Positions 1 through 9,200 of a stretch of 64,000 bases of DNA are shown piece by piece. Source of the stretch: Leclercia adecarboxylata (lineage in GTDB: Bacteria; Pseudomonadota; Gammaproteobacteria; Enterobacterales; Enterobacteriaceae). The first letter of the stretch is position 1, and every line of letters begins with the position of its first letter. Location of the stretch: positions 4,712,001-4,776,000 of the forward strand of contig NZ_CP040889.1 in NCBI RefSeq assembly GCF_006171285.1. The letters are read 5' to 3'. A program made the position numbers and the translations under genes. The notes beneath the pieces are model-generated. The model saw only the letters and a list, made by a program, of their open reading frames with translations, was not told the DNA's origin and did no database searches.

Positions 1-2159
1 AAATGGCAGTACGCGGAAAGAAATTCAAACGTCTGTTGGGATGGCTTTGCACATCGGTAAAGGACCGCAAATGTCAGTCGATAAATACATTCAGTTTTAT
101 CTGAATCAGCTTCAGCATGGGAAAAAAAGTGGATAAAACGTGCCAGCAAAACCTCATCAGGAATAAGATGGAAGGTGCTTCCACCAAATTCATGTAAGAA
201 TAAGCAATGAGTATCATAGTGTTTAAATGAAAGAATGGCGGCATCTATAATATCTTCATATTGCCAGCTACGATTTTTTATCTCCTGAACGACAGATTTC
301 TGCACATTGTCATAACCGCGATAATGGTGATGATGGGAGTAGAAATAGAACGTTTTTAGGCACAACCATATCTGAGATGCGCTGTAACCATTCTTCTCGC
401 TCAGTATCCGCAATAATCCAGCTTCCAGAAAATACACAATCTCATAATGATTTTTAGCTGAAGAATACCAGTCTTTACTGTGAGCGGTGTGGTACCGATC
501 GAGATGCTCAAAGATAGCGAGCAGATCAGCAGTCGGTACAATATCATTCAGCCGCCATAACGCGCCTATCGGTAATCGCTCACTGGTTATGTTTAATGTA
601 TCAATCAGCAGTTGTGCTATATCCTGTGGTGTAAAGTGATCTTTATAAAGCAACTGAATTATATGGTTACGCAACCGGATGCTATCGTGATTTTTGTCAT
701 TTAACTCCGCAAATAAACGTACCGAAAATTTCTGCCCAGACACTCCAAAATGGATTAATGCCGTTATTGCTTCCTCCTTTTCCGCATACGATGAATCCTT
801 CGATTTGACAATATTAATTAAGTCATCACTCAGTGCGACTATCGGTGTTGCCACCGATAAGGATTCCAAAACGATCATTCGCAGAGAAAATGACGAATGA
901 GGATCGCGGACTATCTGTCGCAATAGAGCTTCCATTTCTACCGTCGCGAAGCCATTCAGATATGAATTAAGTCCATGATTTCTAAACCAAGGGTCACGTT
1001 CTGAAAGTTTTGACAGCGCCACTAGTAGATTTTGTTTTTCCGCTATCGGTAATGAAGCTGCATCGCCATAGGTCAGAACGCCGTAAGGATCGGTGTCAAT
1101 GAATACCTGGGCGTATTGCGGTAAAAAGACCGCTAGCCATGCGTGTAAACCTCTTAATTCTGAAGACGGATACCCCTCAAATCCCAGCATACTTCTCAAA
1201 CGTCCCATGGGTAGCCCTTTGTCAACGATCCCGGCTAACCATTTTGCCGCTAAATACTCAGCAATTGTCCTGTGGCTGTAATCAACAGTCTCAAGCTCAT
1301 CTCCGGCAGAAAAAACCCGCCTCGATAACGCCGCTCTAATTATTTCATGTGAGAAGAACGAGATGGTTCTGTAACTGGGGTATTCTGGTCGGATATCGTT
1401 TGGAAGCAGAGAAACTCCGGAAACATCACTCAATATGCGCAACGCGCAAATTGATCCTGCAGGATACTCTAACTCGTCGCAGTTATGAATTCCTGAAGTT
1501 AGCCGCGTATGTTCTGTGCTATGTTCAGTTAAAAGGAACTGTGTCGCAGAGTGGAAAAGTTCAGACCTTGTACGGGGCCAGTTTCCTTCTTTAACGGCTT
1601 CAGCCAGCATTATTAGATTTTGTGGGTTGTAAAGAAATTCGCTGGCGTCATGTTTTTCTGCTTCAGCCAGAAACGCTTCCGGGTGTTCAACACCATTAGC
1701 TTGTAGAATCGCGGTCTGCTCTTCTGTTGAGAGCGACTGCAAATGTAAAACAACATAGCCTCCCGTCTGCTCAAAATAGGGTAAAAATGCTGACAAGTCT
1801 GATTCACCTAACCAATCCTGAGAGCGACAAGAAATTCTGACATTTTGTGGCGTTTGGGAAAAAAGCCTATGTATGATGTCGTCTACAACGTCACTACTGT
1901 TACTGGCACTCCTCTTCTCATCTAATGCATCGATGAATAACGTTTTCTGATTATCAATAGGTACGCCACTTAAGAAGTGACGTACTGTCAGATATTTTGC
2001 CTCTTGCAGTGCCGCAAACTGTTTGAAGAGATGCGTTTTTCCAGCACCAGGATCACCAAGCAGAACAATGTTCGGAAAGTGAGAATAATCACTAAATACC
2101 GCTGTTTGGGTATCTTTATCTTTTTGAGGATAGATTTGCCTGACTTGCCTGTTTAGCAT
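1..2159 (-). CDS. NACHT/STAND-type P-loop NTPase, partial (3' end beyond window)
   Basis: I translated the minus strand by hand from an ATG at 2159. The frame stays open for 719 codons to the window edge, so the C terminus is missing. Walker A GDPGAGKT is at residues 35-42 and Walker B TLFIDALDE at about 73-81, with an arginine-bearing sensor-like ISCRSQDW at 109-116. The motif HRTIAEYLAA at about 296-305 is typical of the winged-helix end of NACHT modules. The remainder is probably alpha-helical repeat, which usually senses ligand. Only about 34 residues precede the P-loop, so there is no N-terminal effector domain. A Shine-Dalgarno AGGAA precedes the ATG. Codon use is AT-richer than in the pga operon, which suggests transfer. 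Bacterial NACHT proteins are often antiphage, but that role is inferred here. The NTPase fold is certain; the defence role is moderately likely. Confidence 0.8.
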   Translation of the reverse strand, partial: MLNRQVRQIYPQKDKDTQTAVFSDYSHFPNIVLLGDPGAGKTHLFKQFAALQEAKYLTVRHFLSGVPIDNQKTLFIDALDEKRSASNSSDVVDDIIHRLFSQTPQNVRISCRSQDWLGESDLSAFLPYFEQTGGYVVLHLQSLSTEEQTAILQANGVEHPEAFLAEAEKHDASEFLYNPQNLIMLAEAVKEGNWPRTRSELFHSATQFLLTEHSTEHTRLTSGIHNCDELEYPAGSICALRILSDVSGVSLLPNDIRPEYPSYRTISFFSHEIIRAALSRRVFSAGDELETVDYSHRTIAEYLAAKWLAGIVDKGLPMGRLRSMLGFEGYPSSELRGLHAWLAVFLPQYAQVFIDTDPYGVLTYGDAASLPIAEKQNLLVALSKLSERDPWFRNHGLNSYLNGFATVEMEALLRQIVRDPHSSFSLRMIVLESLSVATPIVALSDDLINIVKSKDSSYAEKEEAITALIHFGVSGQKFSVRLFAELNDKNHDSIRLRNHIIQLLYKDHFTPQDIAQLLIDTLNITSERLPIGALWRLNDIVPTADLLAIFEHLDRYHTAHSKDWYSSAKNHYEIVYFLEAGLLRILSEKNGYSASQIWLCLKTFYFYSHHHHYRGYDNVQKSVVQEIKNRSWQYEDIIDAAILSFKHYDTHCLFLHEFGGSTFHLIPDEVLLARFIHFFSHAEADSDKTECIYRLTFAVLYRCAKPSQQTFEFLSAYCH

Positions 2160-2577
2160 TCTATAGGTTCCTGAGTATCTATTTTTGTTCTACCAAATCT
2201 GTATGGCAGATTTTACTCAAAATTTACCATAGACTTTCAGCCGATACAGTAAACCATCTAACCCGCCATGGTTGCTATGATGTCACGTTATGGATTACAG
2301 GACAGACTCATAGTGAGCAGAACTGGCTGCTAGGAGGTCGAGTGCTGGTACCATTCAAATATTGATGGAATCAGGGATGACGCTGGCTCTGTTGCATGGG
2401 CTACTTTTCGCTCATAGCTGCCGAAAATTTTCCAATACCAGGCACTTGTTTTGCCCAGTCTCGGTATTTTCCTGGGTATTGCAGCCGGTTCGCCAGGCGA
2501 TCCCCGGCGTCATTACCAGCATCCCACTTCGCACGCTTATTCATGCCCCCATGTATTACGCGCATCGCAGGCAACCC
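2160..2577. other. Gene-poor accessory junction between the NTPase gene and pga
   Basis: I see no recognisable complete gene here. The strip should hold the promoter of the NTPase gene on the minus strand. A minus-strand reading frame at 2401-2544 could encode a 47-residue basic peptide starting MNKRAKWDAG, but I recognise no family and the Shine-Dalgarno spacing is poor. The strip probably marks the boundary of an accessory insertion beside the pga operon. Confidence 0.4.
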
Positions 2578-2621
2578 AAAAAACCTGCCAGCAAACATCC
2601 AGACTTACCGGCAGGTTTTTT
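2578..2621 (-). terminator. Rho-independent terminator after pgaD
   Basis: The arms AAAAAACCTGCC and GGCAGGTTTTTT form a 12-bp stem around a loop of about 20 nt. It starts 2 nt past the pgaD stop codon. A-runs and T-runs on both sides would let it work in either direction. It ends the pgaABCD transcript. Confidence 0.85.
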
Positions 2622-2622
2622 G

Positions 2623-3060
2623 TTACTCGCTCTGCACGCCTGCGAAGGTTTTCACCATCCACACGCGGTCAATGGCGCCCGTATCATAATGGGCAAGAGT
2701 AAAGACCTGGGCCTGACTCATCACCAGCGCCAGTTCGGGGGTGATATTGAAACTTGCCGCCACTTCATCGCGTTCAAGTTCAGGCCGTCGCTTACGACGT
2801 TCAATACGAAAGCGAATCTGGTTGTATTTTGCCCAGCCGATCAGCGCCATACCAATAAGACAGGCCACCAGCAGATAAATACTCAACGTATTGAGCGTGG
2901 TGTAGAACGGCCTCGTCCCTATAAAAGGATCATGTTCAATCGCGTTTATCAGACCACTGTAAATCAGCCAGCTAAACCCCAGCCAGGCAATGATCGTTAA
3001 CAGGGCATCCAGCACGCGAGGAAGCCGCTGTTGTTCAGTAAAAATTAACGGTTGCATCAT
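2623..3060 (-). CDS. pgaD: PgaD, poly-beta-1,6-GlcNAc synthase accessory subunit
   Basis: This small inner-membrane protein (145 aa from ATG 3060; the E. coli protein is 137 aa) supports the PgaC glycosyltransferase in poly-GlcNAc polymerisation and export and is the partner needed for c-di-GMP activation in E. coli. Two hydrophobic segments lie near residues 16-38 and 58-78, followed by a charged cytoplasmic tail. The longer reading frame upstream of 3060 is rejected because the ATG at 3060 overlaps the pgaC stop as ATGA and has GGGAG in front. Sequence similarity to E. coli PgaD is low, as is usual for this subunit. The call rests on position, size and topology. Confidence 0.85.
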   Translation of the reverse strand: MMQPLIFTEQQRLPRVLDALLTIIAWLGFSWLIYSGLINAIEHDPFIGTRPFYTTLNTLSIYLLVACLIGMALIGWAKYNQIRFRIERRKRRPELERDEVAASFNITPELALVMSQAQVFTLAHYDTGAIDRVWMVKTFAGVQSE

Positions 3061-4391
3061 GGTTTTAATCTCCCAATACCGCGATCGGGACTCACCCAAC
3101 GAGCTCTGCTGCGTTTGCGGCGCAGCATGACTTTCGGGAAAGCCACAAGCGTAGTGAACAGGCTCAACATCCAGTACACCACCGGAAACCAGATAACCCA
3201 GAACAGCGACGCCGCAATACCCTTCTCGTAGCGTCGTTCAATAAACAGACTGACCGCGAACTGCAACAGACAGACCACGCCCAGCATCAGGCCGGTAAAA
3301 GCCGGTGGGAAAAGGTGCTGAACATATAAAGAATCGGGCATCGGAATAAGCAGCCCGATGAGAAACAACAGGATGGTGATGGCATAGGCAAAGGCCCATG
3401 CGGTTGACATACAAAACTCAATAAACAGAGGCCACATGCGCCGGTACTCCCAGCCCCACAAGCGACGCATATTGATAATAAACACCTCCGCGCCCCCCTG
3501 CGCCCAGCGCAGACGCTGCTTCCAGAGCCCTTTCAGCGTCTCGGGCATCAAAATCCAGCACAGCGCACGAGGTTCAAAGAAAATGGACCAGTGGCGCAGC
3601 TGTAACTTCCAGCTGATATCAATATCTTCCGTGATCATATCCGGGCTCCAGTACCCCACTTCTGCCAGGGCGCGACGGCGAAACGCGGCAATGACGCCGG
3701 AAACGGTAAAGACCTGACCATAGACGCGCTGGGTACGCTTGATGAGGCCGATAATAGATGAAAACTCCCCCACCTGGACTCGCCCAATCAGCGTTGAACG
3801 TGTGCGGATACGCGGATTACCGGTCACGGCCCCCACGCGAGGATAATTGAGCAGCGGTGCGACCATATATACCGCCGCATCCTTATCCAGCAGCGCATCC
3901 CCATCAATGCACACCAGAAAATCACTGCGCGCCGCCGCCGCACCCGCCTGCAGGGCTACCGCTTTGCCCTGATTTTCCGCCAGATGAATCACCCGCAGCC
4001 GCGGACATTCACTCGCCAGCTTGTCCAGCACGGCCGCGGTGTTGTCTATAGAGCCGTCATTAATAGCAATCACTTCTATATTTTCATAACGTTGCGCCAG
4101 CGCCGCTTCGATAGTCTCCCGGGCATTCACCCCTTCGTTAAAGCACGGCACAAGAATGGAAATCAGCGGATTGCCTGCGAGTTCAGGTGGCGGCGTGTCC
4201 GGCCCCCATGGCCAGTGGCGCTCGCGGTAAAACCAGAAGTAAAGCCCACCGCTCATCCAGAGGGCCGACATAAACAGCGGCCAGAAAAAGACGAAATTAA
4301 GGATCACTTCACCGGTAAAAATCACCGCCACGCCGAGCGGAAAACTGAACATCAGGCAAAGGATCAGGAAGGCGATGAGGCGATCGGTCAT
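3057..4391 (-). CDS. pgaC: PgaC, poly-beta-1,6-GlcNAc synthase (GT2)
   Basis: This inner-membrane family 2 glycosyltransferase polymerises UDP-GlcNAc into poly-beta-1,6-GlcNAc and passes it to the periplasm. It has 444 aa, the normal size. N-terminal membrane segments at about 5-55 are followed by the GT-A domain with NDGSIDN (111-117), the DGD metal/UDP site (163-165), TEDID near 255 and the product-binding QRLRW near 293. At least three C-terminal membrane helices follow. The start overlaps the end of pgaB (ATGA), so the two are translationally coupled, and the end overlaps pgaD. All catalytic motifs are intact. Confidence 0.97.
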   Translation of the reverse strand: MTDRLIAFLILCLMFSFPLGVAVIFTGEVILNFVFFWPLFMSALWMSGGLYFWFYRERHWPWGPDTPPPELAGNPLISILVPCFNEGVNARETIEAALAQRYENIEVIAINDGSIDNTAAVLDKLASECPRLRVIHLAENQGKAVALQAGAAAARSDFLVCIDGDALLDKDAAVYMVAPLLNYPRVGAVTGNPRIRTRSTLIGRVQVGEFSSIIGLIKRTQRVYGQVFTVSGVIAAFRRRALAEVGYWSPDMITEDIDISWKLQLRHWSIFFEPRALCWILMPETLKGLWKQRLRWAQGGAEVFIINMRRLWGWEYRRMWPLFIEFCMSTAWAFAYAITILLFLIGLLIPMPDSLYVQHLFPPAFTGLMLGVVCLLQFAVSLFIERRYEKGIAASLFWVIWFPVVYWMLSLFTTLVAFPKVMLRRKRSRARWVSPDRGIGRLKP

Positions 4392-6403
4392 TTTTGCGGA
4401 TACCAGTAAGAGGAAAAAGCAGAACGGATCTCTGCCATCCGGGGTTGATCGTTAATGAAATCGTCCGGGTAGTAGCCAAAGTTTCCGGCGCCGCTCATCT
4501 TGAGCTGCCGCATCCACCCGTTAAGCATTTCACCGCTAATATCGTCCTGCCCTGCCCCCTTACGCCAGTCGCGTGCCTGAAGTTCAAAAACCGTTTTATC
4601 CAGTGCGCCAGGGTAACGGGCGACCTGCCTGACGAGTCTGTCCAGCCAGGCATTGGCATCCTTGACCGGGACATTTTCCATCAGCGGCATCGCCATCGGG
4701 GCTGTCCAGTCGTAGGTGCCGAGAAAATCATTCAGATTCTGCGCAAACCAGGTTTCGCTCTGCGGATCCAGTATCGGCATGGCGTAAATGTTGCGGGCGG
4801 TTTTGACCTGCGGCCCGCGCACGGCACGCACGGTTTGCGTGAGCTGTCGGGTAAAATCAATCAGGGCGCGACTTTTAAAGCGCGTCCAGCGCGCCAGCAG
4901 CTGCGGGTCGGCGCGGATCTGCGCAATGTTGTCCGGGAAGCCTGCTGCACGATAGGCTTTGAGCGCATCCGGAGAGGCATCCTCAAAGTCGGTCAAAAAA
5001 GCGTCATCATGGAACAGGATGCCGCTGAAGTTAGCATGGCGCGCCAGGTCCTCGTAGATGTCGTTGATCCTCTGCCGGGCAACCGCACTCCAGGGGGATA
5101 AGCGCAAATAATGGCGGTTATCTGGCGCACTTCGTCCGGTATCTGGCGACCAGGCCGCCACGCGAGGCACCGAGGGATCTAACCCAAACGCCAGCACCGG
5201 CATCCAGGCGTAAACCTTCACCCCGGCACGGGTCTGCAGCTGCCAGGACACGAAGTTAAACAGATCCGCCCGCATAGGCAGCCAGCGACTGCGGAAATAG
5301 AGCGCATTGACGTTGCCGTCCCCTTTCGGATCGGCATAGGCCTGTAAAAAGACGTGGGTTATCTTCATGTCGAAAACACGCTGGATGAGCACATCGATAT
5401 TTCTACGCTGTTGAGCCGGGTTTTTGTCGTATACATAGTCGAGATCGATATGCATAACCCGCATGGTGTCAGGTTCCCTGACCTGGGCTATCTGGCTGGC
5501 GAAACTGCGCAGCGAAGGGTTGTTGGAAATCAGCACCCGGGGAATGTCTTCCAGACTGGCGGCATTCGCCAGACCCTGATTCAGGCTGAACGCCATCTGG
5601 TAGCCCTGCTGATGCGCGAGCTTCAGCGTGGTCCCGCTCGCCGCACCGTAGGGCCAGACCCAGGCGCGCGGTGCTTTCCCGGTGACCTCTCTGATTTTGT
5701 TCGAAATGCGAGCCAGGTCGGCACCCATACGCTGTTCAAACTGCGCATCCGTTTCGTACTGCCCGCGGGTTTTATCGTAGAAACGGTTAGCGGCCGCGGG
5801 CTCCTGACTGCCCTGCGGATTGGCCTGGTGGCCGTAATGGGATGCCCAGGTGTGCGCACCCACTTCCACCAGCCCCGACTCGCTGGCCTCCCGCACCATC
5901 TTCCAGGTGGCAAATTTTTCCCGCGGCGTTTTTAGTCCGCCAAAATCCACCAGCGAATGTTCCGGGGCATCCACCCAACTGCCGACAGGCGCCCAAAGAG
6001 CAGGCCATTTGAACAACCGAAGCAGCGGCAGAACGCGCGTCGAGAAGCTACTGTATCCATCATCAAAGGTCAGCATCACCGCCTTTTCAGGCAATGTCGT
6101 TTTCCCGGCATGGGCATCCAGCACCTGCTGCACGCTAATCGGGTGGTAGCCGTTATCATTCAGCCAGGCAAACTGGTCGTTCAGGGCGCTGGTGCGCACG
6201 GACAGATAGCGCTGATCGGCGGCACCGTCCTCCACGTCATGCCAGGCCAGCACCAGAAAGCTGTTTGTGGGCCAGCGCTGGTCCGCATACAGCGCCGGGC
6301 GCTCGGCGGGAGGAAGATAACGCGGTGCCGCGGCCAGTGCATACATGCTCATCATCATCCACCCGACGATTACCCCTGCGGCAAGAAGCCATCGTTTCAT
6401 CAT
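4388..6403 (-). CDS. pgaB: PgaB, poly-beta-1,6-GlcNAc N-deacetylase
   Basis: This two-domain periplasmic enzyme partly deacetylates poly-GlcNAc before export. It has 671 aa. The CE4 deacetylase domain shows LTFDDGY with Asp114/Asp115 and AHTWASHYG with His184 and His189. These are the same positions as in E. coli. The C-terminal half is the GH153-like glycanase/polymer-binding domain, with motifs such as [10 protein letters not shown] and LFHDDA. E. coli PgaB is an outer-membrane lipoprotein. Here the first 60 residues contain no cysteine, and the N terminus looks like an ordinary secretion signal cut near ALAAA. The gene follows pgaA by 9 nt with AAGGGCG as ribosome binding site. Confidence 0.96.
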   Translation of the reverse strand: MMKRWLLAAGVIVGWMMMSMYALAAAPRYLPPAERPALYADQRWPTNSFLVLAWHDVEDGAADQRYLSVRTSALNDQFAWLNDNGYHPISVQQVLDAHAGKTTLPEKAVMLTFDDGYSSFSTRVLPLLRLFKWPALWAPVGSWVDAPEHSLVDFGGLKTPREKFATWKMVREASESGLVEVGAHTWASHYGHQANPQGSQEPAAANRFYDKTRGQYETDAQFEQRMGADLARISNKIREVTGKAPRAWVWPYGAASGTTLKLAHQQGYQMAFSLNQGLANAASLEDIPRVLISNNPSLRSFASQIAQVREPDTMRVMHIDLDYVYDKNPAQQRRNIDVLIQRVFDMKITHVFLQAYADPKGDGNVNALYFRSRWLPMRADLFNFVSWQLQTRAGVKVYAWMPVLAFGLDPSVPRVAAWSPDTGRSAPDNRHYLRLSPWSAVARQRINDIYEDLARHANFSGILFHDDAFLTDFEDASPDALKAYRAAGFPDNIAQIRADPQLLARWTRFKSRALIDFTRQLTQTVRAVRGPQVKTARNIYAMPILDPQSETWFAQNLNDFLGTYDWTAPMAMPLMENVPVKDANAWLDRLVRQVARYPGALDKTVFELQARDWRKGAGQDDISGEMLNGWMRQLKMSGAGNFGYYPDDFINDQPRMAEIRSAFSSYWYPQK

Positions 6404-6412
6404 GAAGCGCCC

Positions 6413-8875
6413 TTAAAACCTGACATTCAGATCAAATGCGAGGGCAATATTGCGCTCCCGCTTCCCGTCGTAAGGACGCTTATCCCAGGTCAGTTTCACC
6501 CCGGCATCCACTACGTTATTCCATTGAATTCGTTGCCCGTAACCTAACTGGTTGATGGCTCCAGGGCTGTGCCCTTTTTGCCAGTAACCGCCCGCTCCCG
6601 CCTCAAACTGCTGCTTCCAGACCGTGTCGTAATGGCGGTACAGCACCTGTTCGGCGCGCAGCCCTGCCACCGCCGAAAAATCACGTTTGGGGTTGTAATA
6701 AGGCACATCTTCTTTGCTGTTATTACTGCCGCCGATGCCAGGGATGAAATCCAGAGTAAAACGTGGCGACGTCCAGAGGCGTTCTTTACCGCTGATACCG
6801 TATTCCAGCCGATCGTTGCCGTCGGTGAAGTGCGCGCCGGAAAGCGAAACCTGATATTCGCGTCGTTCGTTCTGATACCAGCGCACCCACAGATCGCCGC
6901 CGTTGGAGTTCACCCCATTGCGCAGGGCACGCAGCGGCGTGTTACGGGATAACCGCTCCGCCGAGGCCCCGGCCCGCCAGTTGTCGCTGAAATCGTACCA
7001 GCCGGAGAGGCGTCCGCCGATTTTCTGATCGCTGCCATCATTGCGCCCGGAGATCTCCATCTCGGCCCAGAGATCCCTTGAGGTCCACTCCGCGCCCGCC
7101 AGCAGGTCCCGGCTTATTCCCTTCCCCTCCTCAAAATCGCCACGGGCAAAGTTGTAGCCGGTAAACAGTCGCCAGTTTTGGTTAATCGGTGGGCTATAAA
7201 GTGCCGTGTTGAGGGTGAAATCGTTTTTGCCGCTGACCGGACTGTCGGAGGAGATGCCCTGAGATCCGGCTATGCGCAGTTCGGCTTTGTTATGCACCGC
7301 CATCAGTCGTTCAAGCTGCAACGTGGCGGCGTCATCCGGGCTGCGCTTCACCACATCCTTCGTCAGCTCGTCGGCCTGCCGCCACTCCTGCAGCTCCATA
7401 GCCGTCCATGCCTGTTGCCGTTCCAGCGCCAGGTTGCTGGGTTCAATGACTTCGGCAAGCTTAAGTTCGCGCTCTGCGGCACGCGGTAACCCTCTCGCCA
7501 GCAGCACTGAGGCATAGGCAATACGCAGCGCCTGGTTACCCGACCCTGTACGTGCCAGCCGCTCCGCATGCGTCTCGGCTGCAGGCAAATCATTGGTGGC
7601 GACCAGATATTCGGTTTGTAAGGTTCTGGCCAGCAGCCAGTTGTCATTAGGCTGCGGTGTGGGAGAACCATAGATCCGTTGCAGGTACGGGGTCTCTTTA
7701 CTGTAGGTATCCAGCTGCTGCTTCGCTTCGTCGAAATGGTTGTTATCGAGACGGGCATACAGCAGCTCCTGTTGATCGTCCATAGTCAGCGGCTGTGATG
7801 CCAGGGTTGAGCCACGCGGAAAATAGATGCTTTCAAGCAGCGACTCGGCTTTGTCCGGCTGCTTCTGCGCAAGATATGCAGAAGCGACCCATCTTCTGGC
7901 GTAGTCAGGAACGGGCTTTCCGTTCGCCTCGAGCGATTCAAATTCGGCGATCGCGTCTTCCATATGTTTACGGATAACCAGCGCGCCCAGCCGGTCAATT
8001 CTTGCGCGTCGCACATCAGCCTGCGCCTCGGGGTTGTCTTTCCACTCGTCAATCAGCGCGTTATAGCGAGCCAGTGCTTTATCTGCCACCAGAAATCGCT
8101 CATCTTCATTGCGGGTGGGCGTGAACGCCGCGCGGACGGTTTGCGCCGCCGCATCCAGTTCAAGCTGACGTTTAATGGCATCCGGCTGCGGGTAGCGCTC
8201 TGAAAGGGTCAGCGCGGGGCCGGCAATACGGTTGGCCGACATGGCAGCCAACAGCGTGGGCACCACGTTTTTGTTTTGGTCTGAATCGGTATCGAGTTGG
8301 CTGGCCGCCAGGACGGAATCCCAGTTTTTCCCCTGAGCATGATAAACGTACGCCAGCAGTGCCTCTCTCTCTGGCCCCGGCTCCTCGTCTGCCCAGCGCC
8401 GGGCTTCGGTGATTGCCTGCTCGTTGCGATGGGCATCTGCGAGCGTCATTATCCAGCCGGTGCGGGCGTCGCTATTACCGGGCTCGTCTTGCAGAACGGT
8501 TTCCCAGACGGCCAGCGACGCATTCCACTGCTTTTGGTTACGCAGCGCGCGGGCGGCAGCGACCTGCCCCCGGGCAGGGATGTCCATGCGCTGGCGATAA
8601 CGATCCCATACCGCCAGCGTTTCAACGTCATTATTGGCCCATGAGGAAACCTGAAGCCAGTCAGCAATCTCTCCCGCCGTTAACTGTGTCTGCTGTTCCC
8701 GAACGGCAAGGTATTGCAATAAAGGCTGGCGGTCGCCATCCCGTGCCTGAATAATAAGTTCATCGTAAGCAGACGTTTGGGCGTATGCCCATGTCGGGAA
8801 TAACATGCTCACCATTAATAAGTATCGTCCTGAACGCAGTTTAATAACCCGCGAGGAGCAGGAAACTCTGAACAT
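6413..8875 (-). CDS. pgaA: PgaA, outer-membrane exporter of poly-GlcNAc
   Basis: This is a TPR-plus-porin export protein (820 aa; E. coli 807). A signal peptide ending near TWAYA is followed by about 450 residues of TPR-like helical repeats in the periplasm. A C-terminal 16-strand barrel from about residue 510 ends in ALAFDLNVRF with the terminal Phe of outer-membrane proteins. I use the ATG at 8875 (MFRVSCSS) because it has AAAGGG 6 nt upstream and puts the basic n-region at the start. An in-frame ATG at 8914 would add 13 residues without a good ribosome site. This is the first gene of pgaABCD. Confidence 0.95.
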   Translation of the reverse strand: MFRVSCSSRVIKLRSGRYLLMVSMLFPTWAYAQTSAYDELIIQARDGDRQPLLQYLAVREQQTQLTAGEIADWLQVSSWANNDVETLAVWDRYRQRMDIPARGQVAAARALRNQKQWNASLAVWETVLQDEPGNSDARTGWIMTLADAHRNEQAITEARRWADEEPGPEREALLAYVYHAQGKNWDSVLAASQLDTDSDQNKNVVPTLLAAMSANRIAGPALTLSERYPQPDAIKRQLELDAAAQTVRAAFTPTRNEDERFLVADKALARYNALIDEWKDNPEAQADVRRARIDRLGALVIRKHMEDAIAEFESLEANGKPVPDYARRWVASAYLAQKQPDKAESLLESIYFPRGSTLASQPLTMDDQQELLYARLDNNHFDEAKQQLDTYSKETPYLQRIYGSPTPQPNDNWLLARTLQTEYLVATNDLPAAETHAERLARTGSGNQALRIAYASVLLARGLPRAAERELKLAEVIEPSNLALERQQAWTAMELQEWRQADELTKDVVKRSPDDAATLQLERLMAVHNKAELRIAGSQGISSDSPVSGKNDFTLNTALYSPPINQNWRLFTGYNFARGDFEEGKGISRDLLAGAEWTSRDLWAEMEISGRNDGSDQKIGGRLSGWYDFSDNWRAGASAERLSRNTPLRALRNGVNSNGGDLWVRWYQNERREYQVSLSGAHFTDGNDRLEYGISGKERLWTSPRFTLDFIPGIGGSNNSKEDVPYYNPKRDFSAVAGLRAEQVLYRHYDTVWKQQFEAGAGGYWQKGHSPGAINQLGYGQRIQWNNVVDAGVKLTWDKRPYDGKRERNIALAFDLNVRF

Positions 8876-9200
8876 AGTTAACCCTTTATCTCTGTTATAA
8901 CGTGAGCCTTTCATTTATTCATGACGAAAAGATGACTGAAATTCAATAAATAAACAAGCAACAAAAAAGTCTATATAAATTTAAAATCTCATGCTTTTTC
9001 CTTATTTATTATTTTTCAGCCAGGCACTACCGTTTTTTTTCAAACAACTCCTGAGCGCCACTCAAAAAGTTAGCAGCCACCTTTACCTTTTACCAACCCA
9101 TAAAATAAAAAAACACGCCGGAGCGTGCTTTTCATGTTAATCTCATTCTTTCGTATCAGATCCTTTCTGCATACTCAGTAAAAAGTGCTGGCAATGCCTG
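8876..9200 (-). promoter_or_regulatory. pgaA leader and promoter region
   Basis: This AT-rich gap between the slam gene and pgaA must hold the pga promoter. In E. coli the pgaA leader is about 234 nt and carries six CsrA-binding GGA motifs, one of them at the Shine-Dalgarno. Here only two GGA triplets occur on the transcript strand between 9110 and the start codon (near 9050 and 9000), and the ribosome site AAAGGG has none. The slam terminator occupies 9107-9132. Confidence 0.5.
9107..9132 (-). terminator. Terminator after the slam gene
   Basis: On the minus strand a CACGC/GCGTG stem with a 4-nt loop is extended by A/T pairs and ends in a T-run. It lies about 70 nt past the slam stop codon. 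The opposite strand has a shorter T-run, so it may be bidirectional. Confidence 0.75.

Noticed and set aside
694..1594. Short plus-strand frames at the left edge
   Set aside because: All lie antisense to the continuous NACHT-type reading frame, which has strong motifs and one unbroken frame.
2362..3000. Plus-strand frame of 212 codons across the pgaD terminator
   Set aside because: It is antisense to pgaD, runs through a strong terminator and lacks any protein-like motif.
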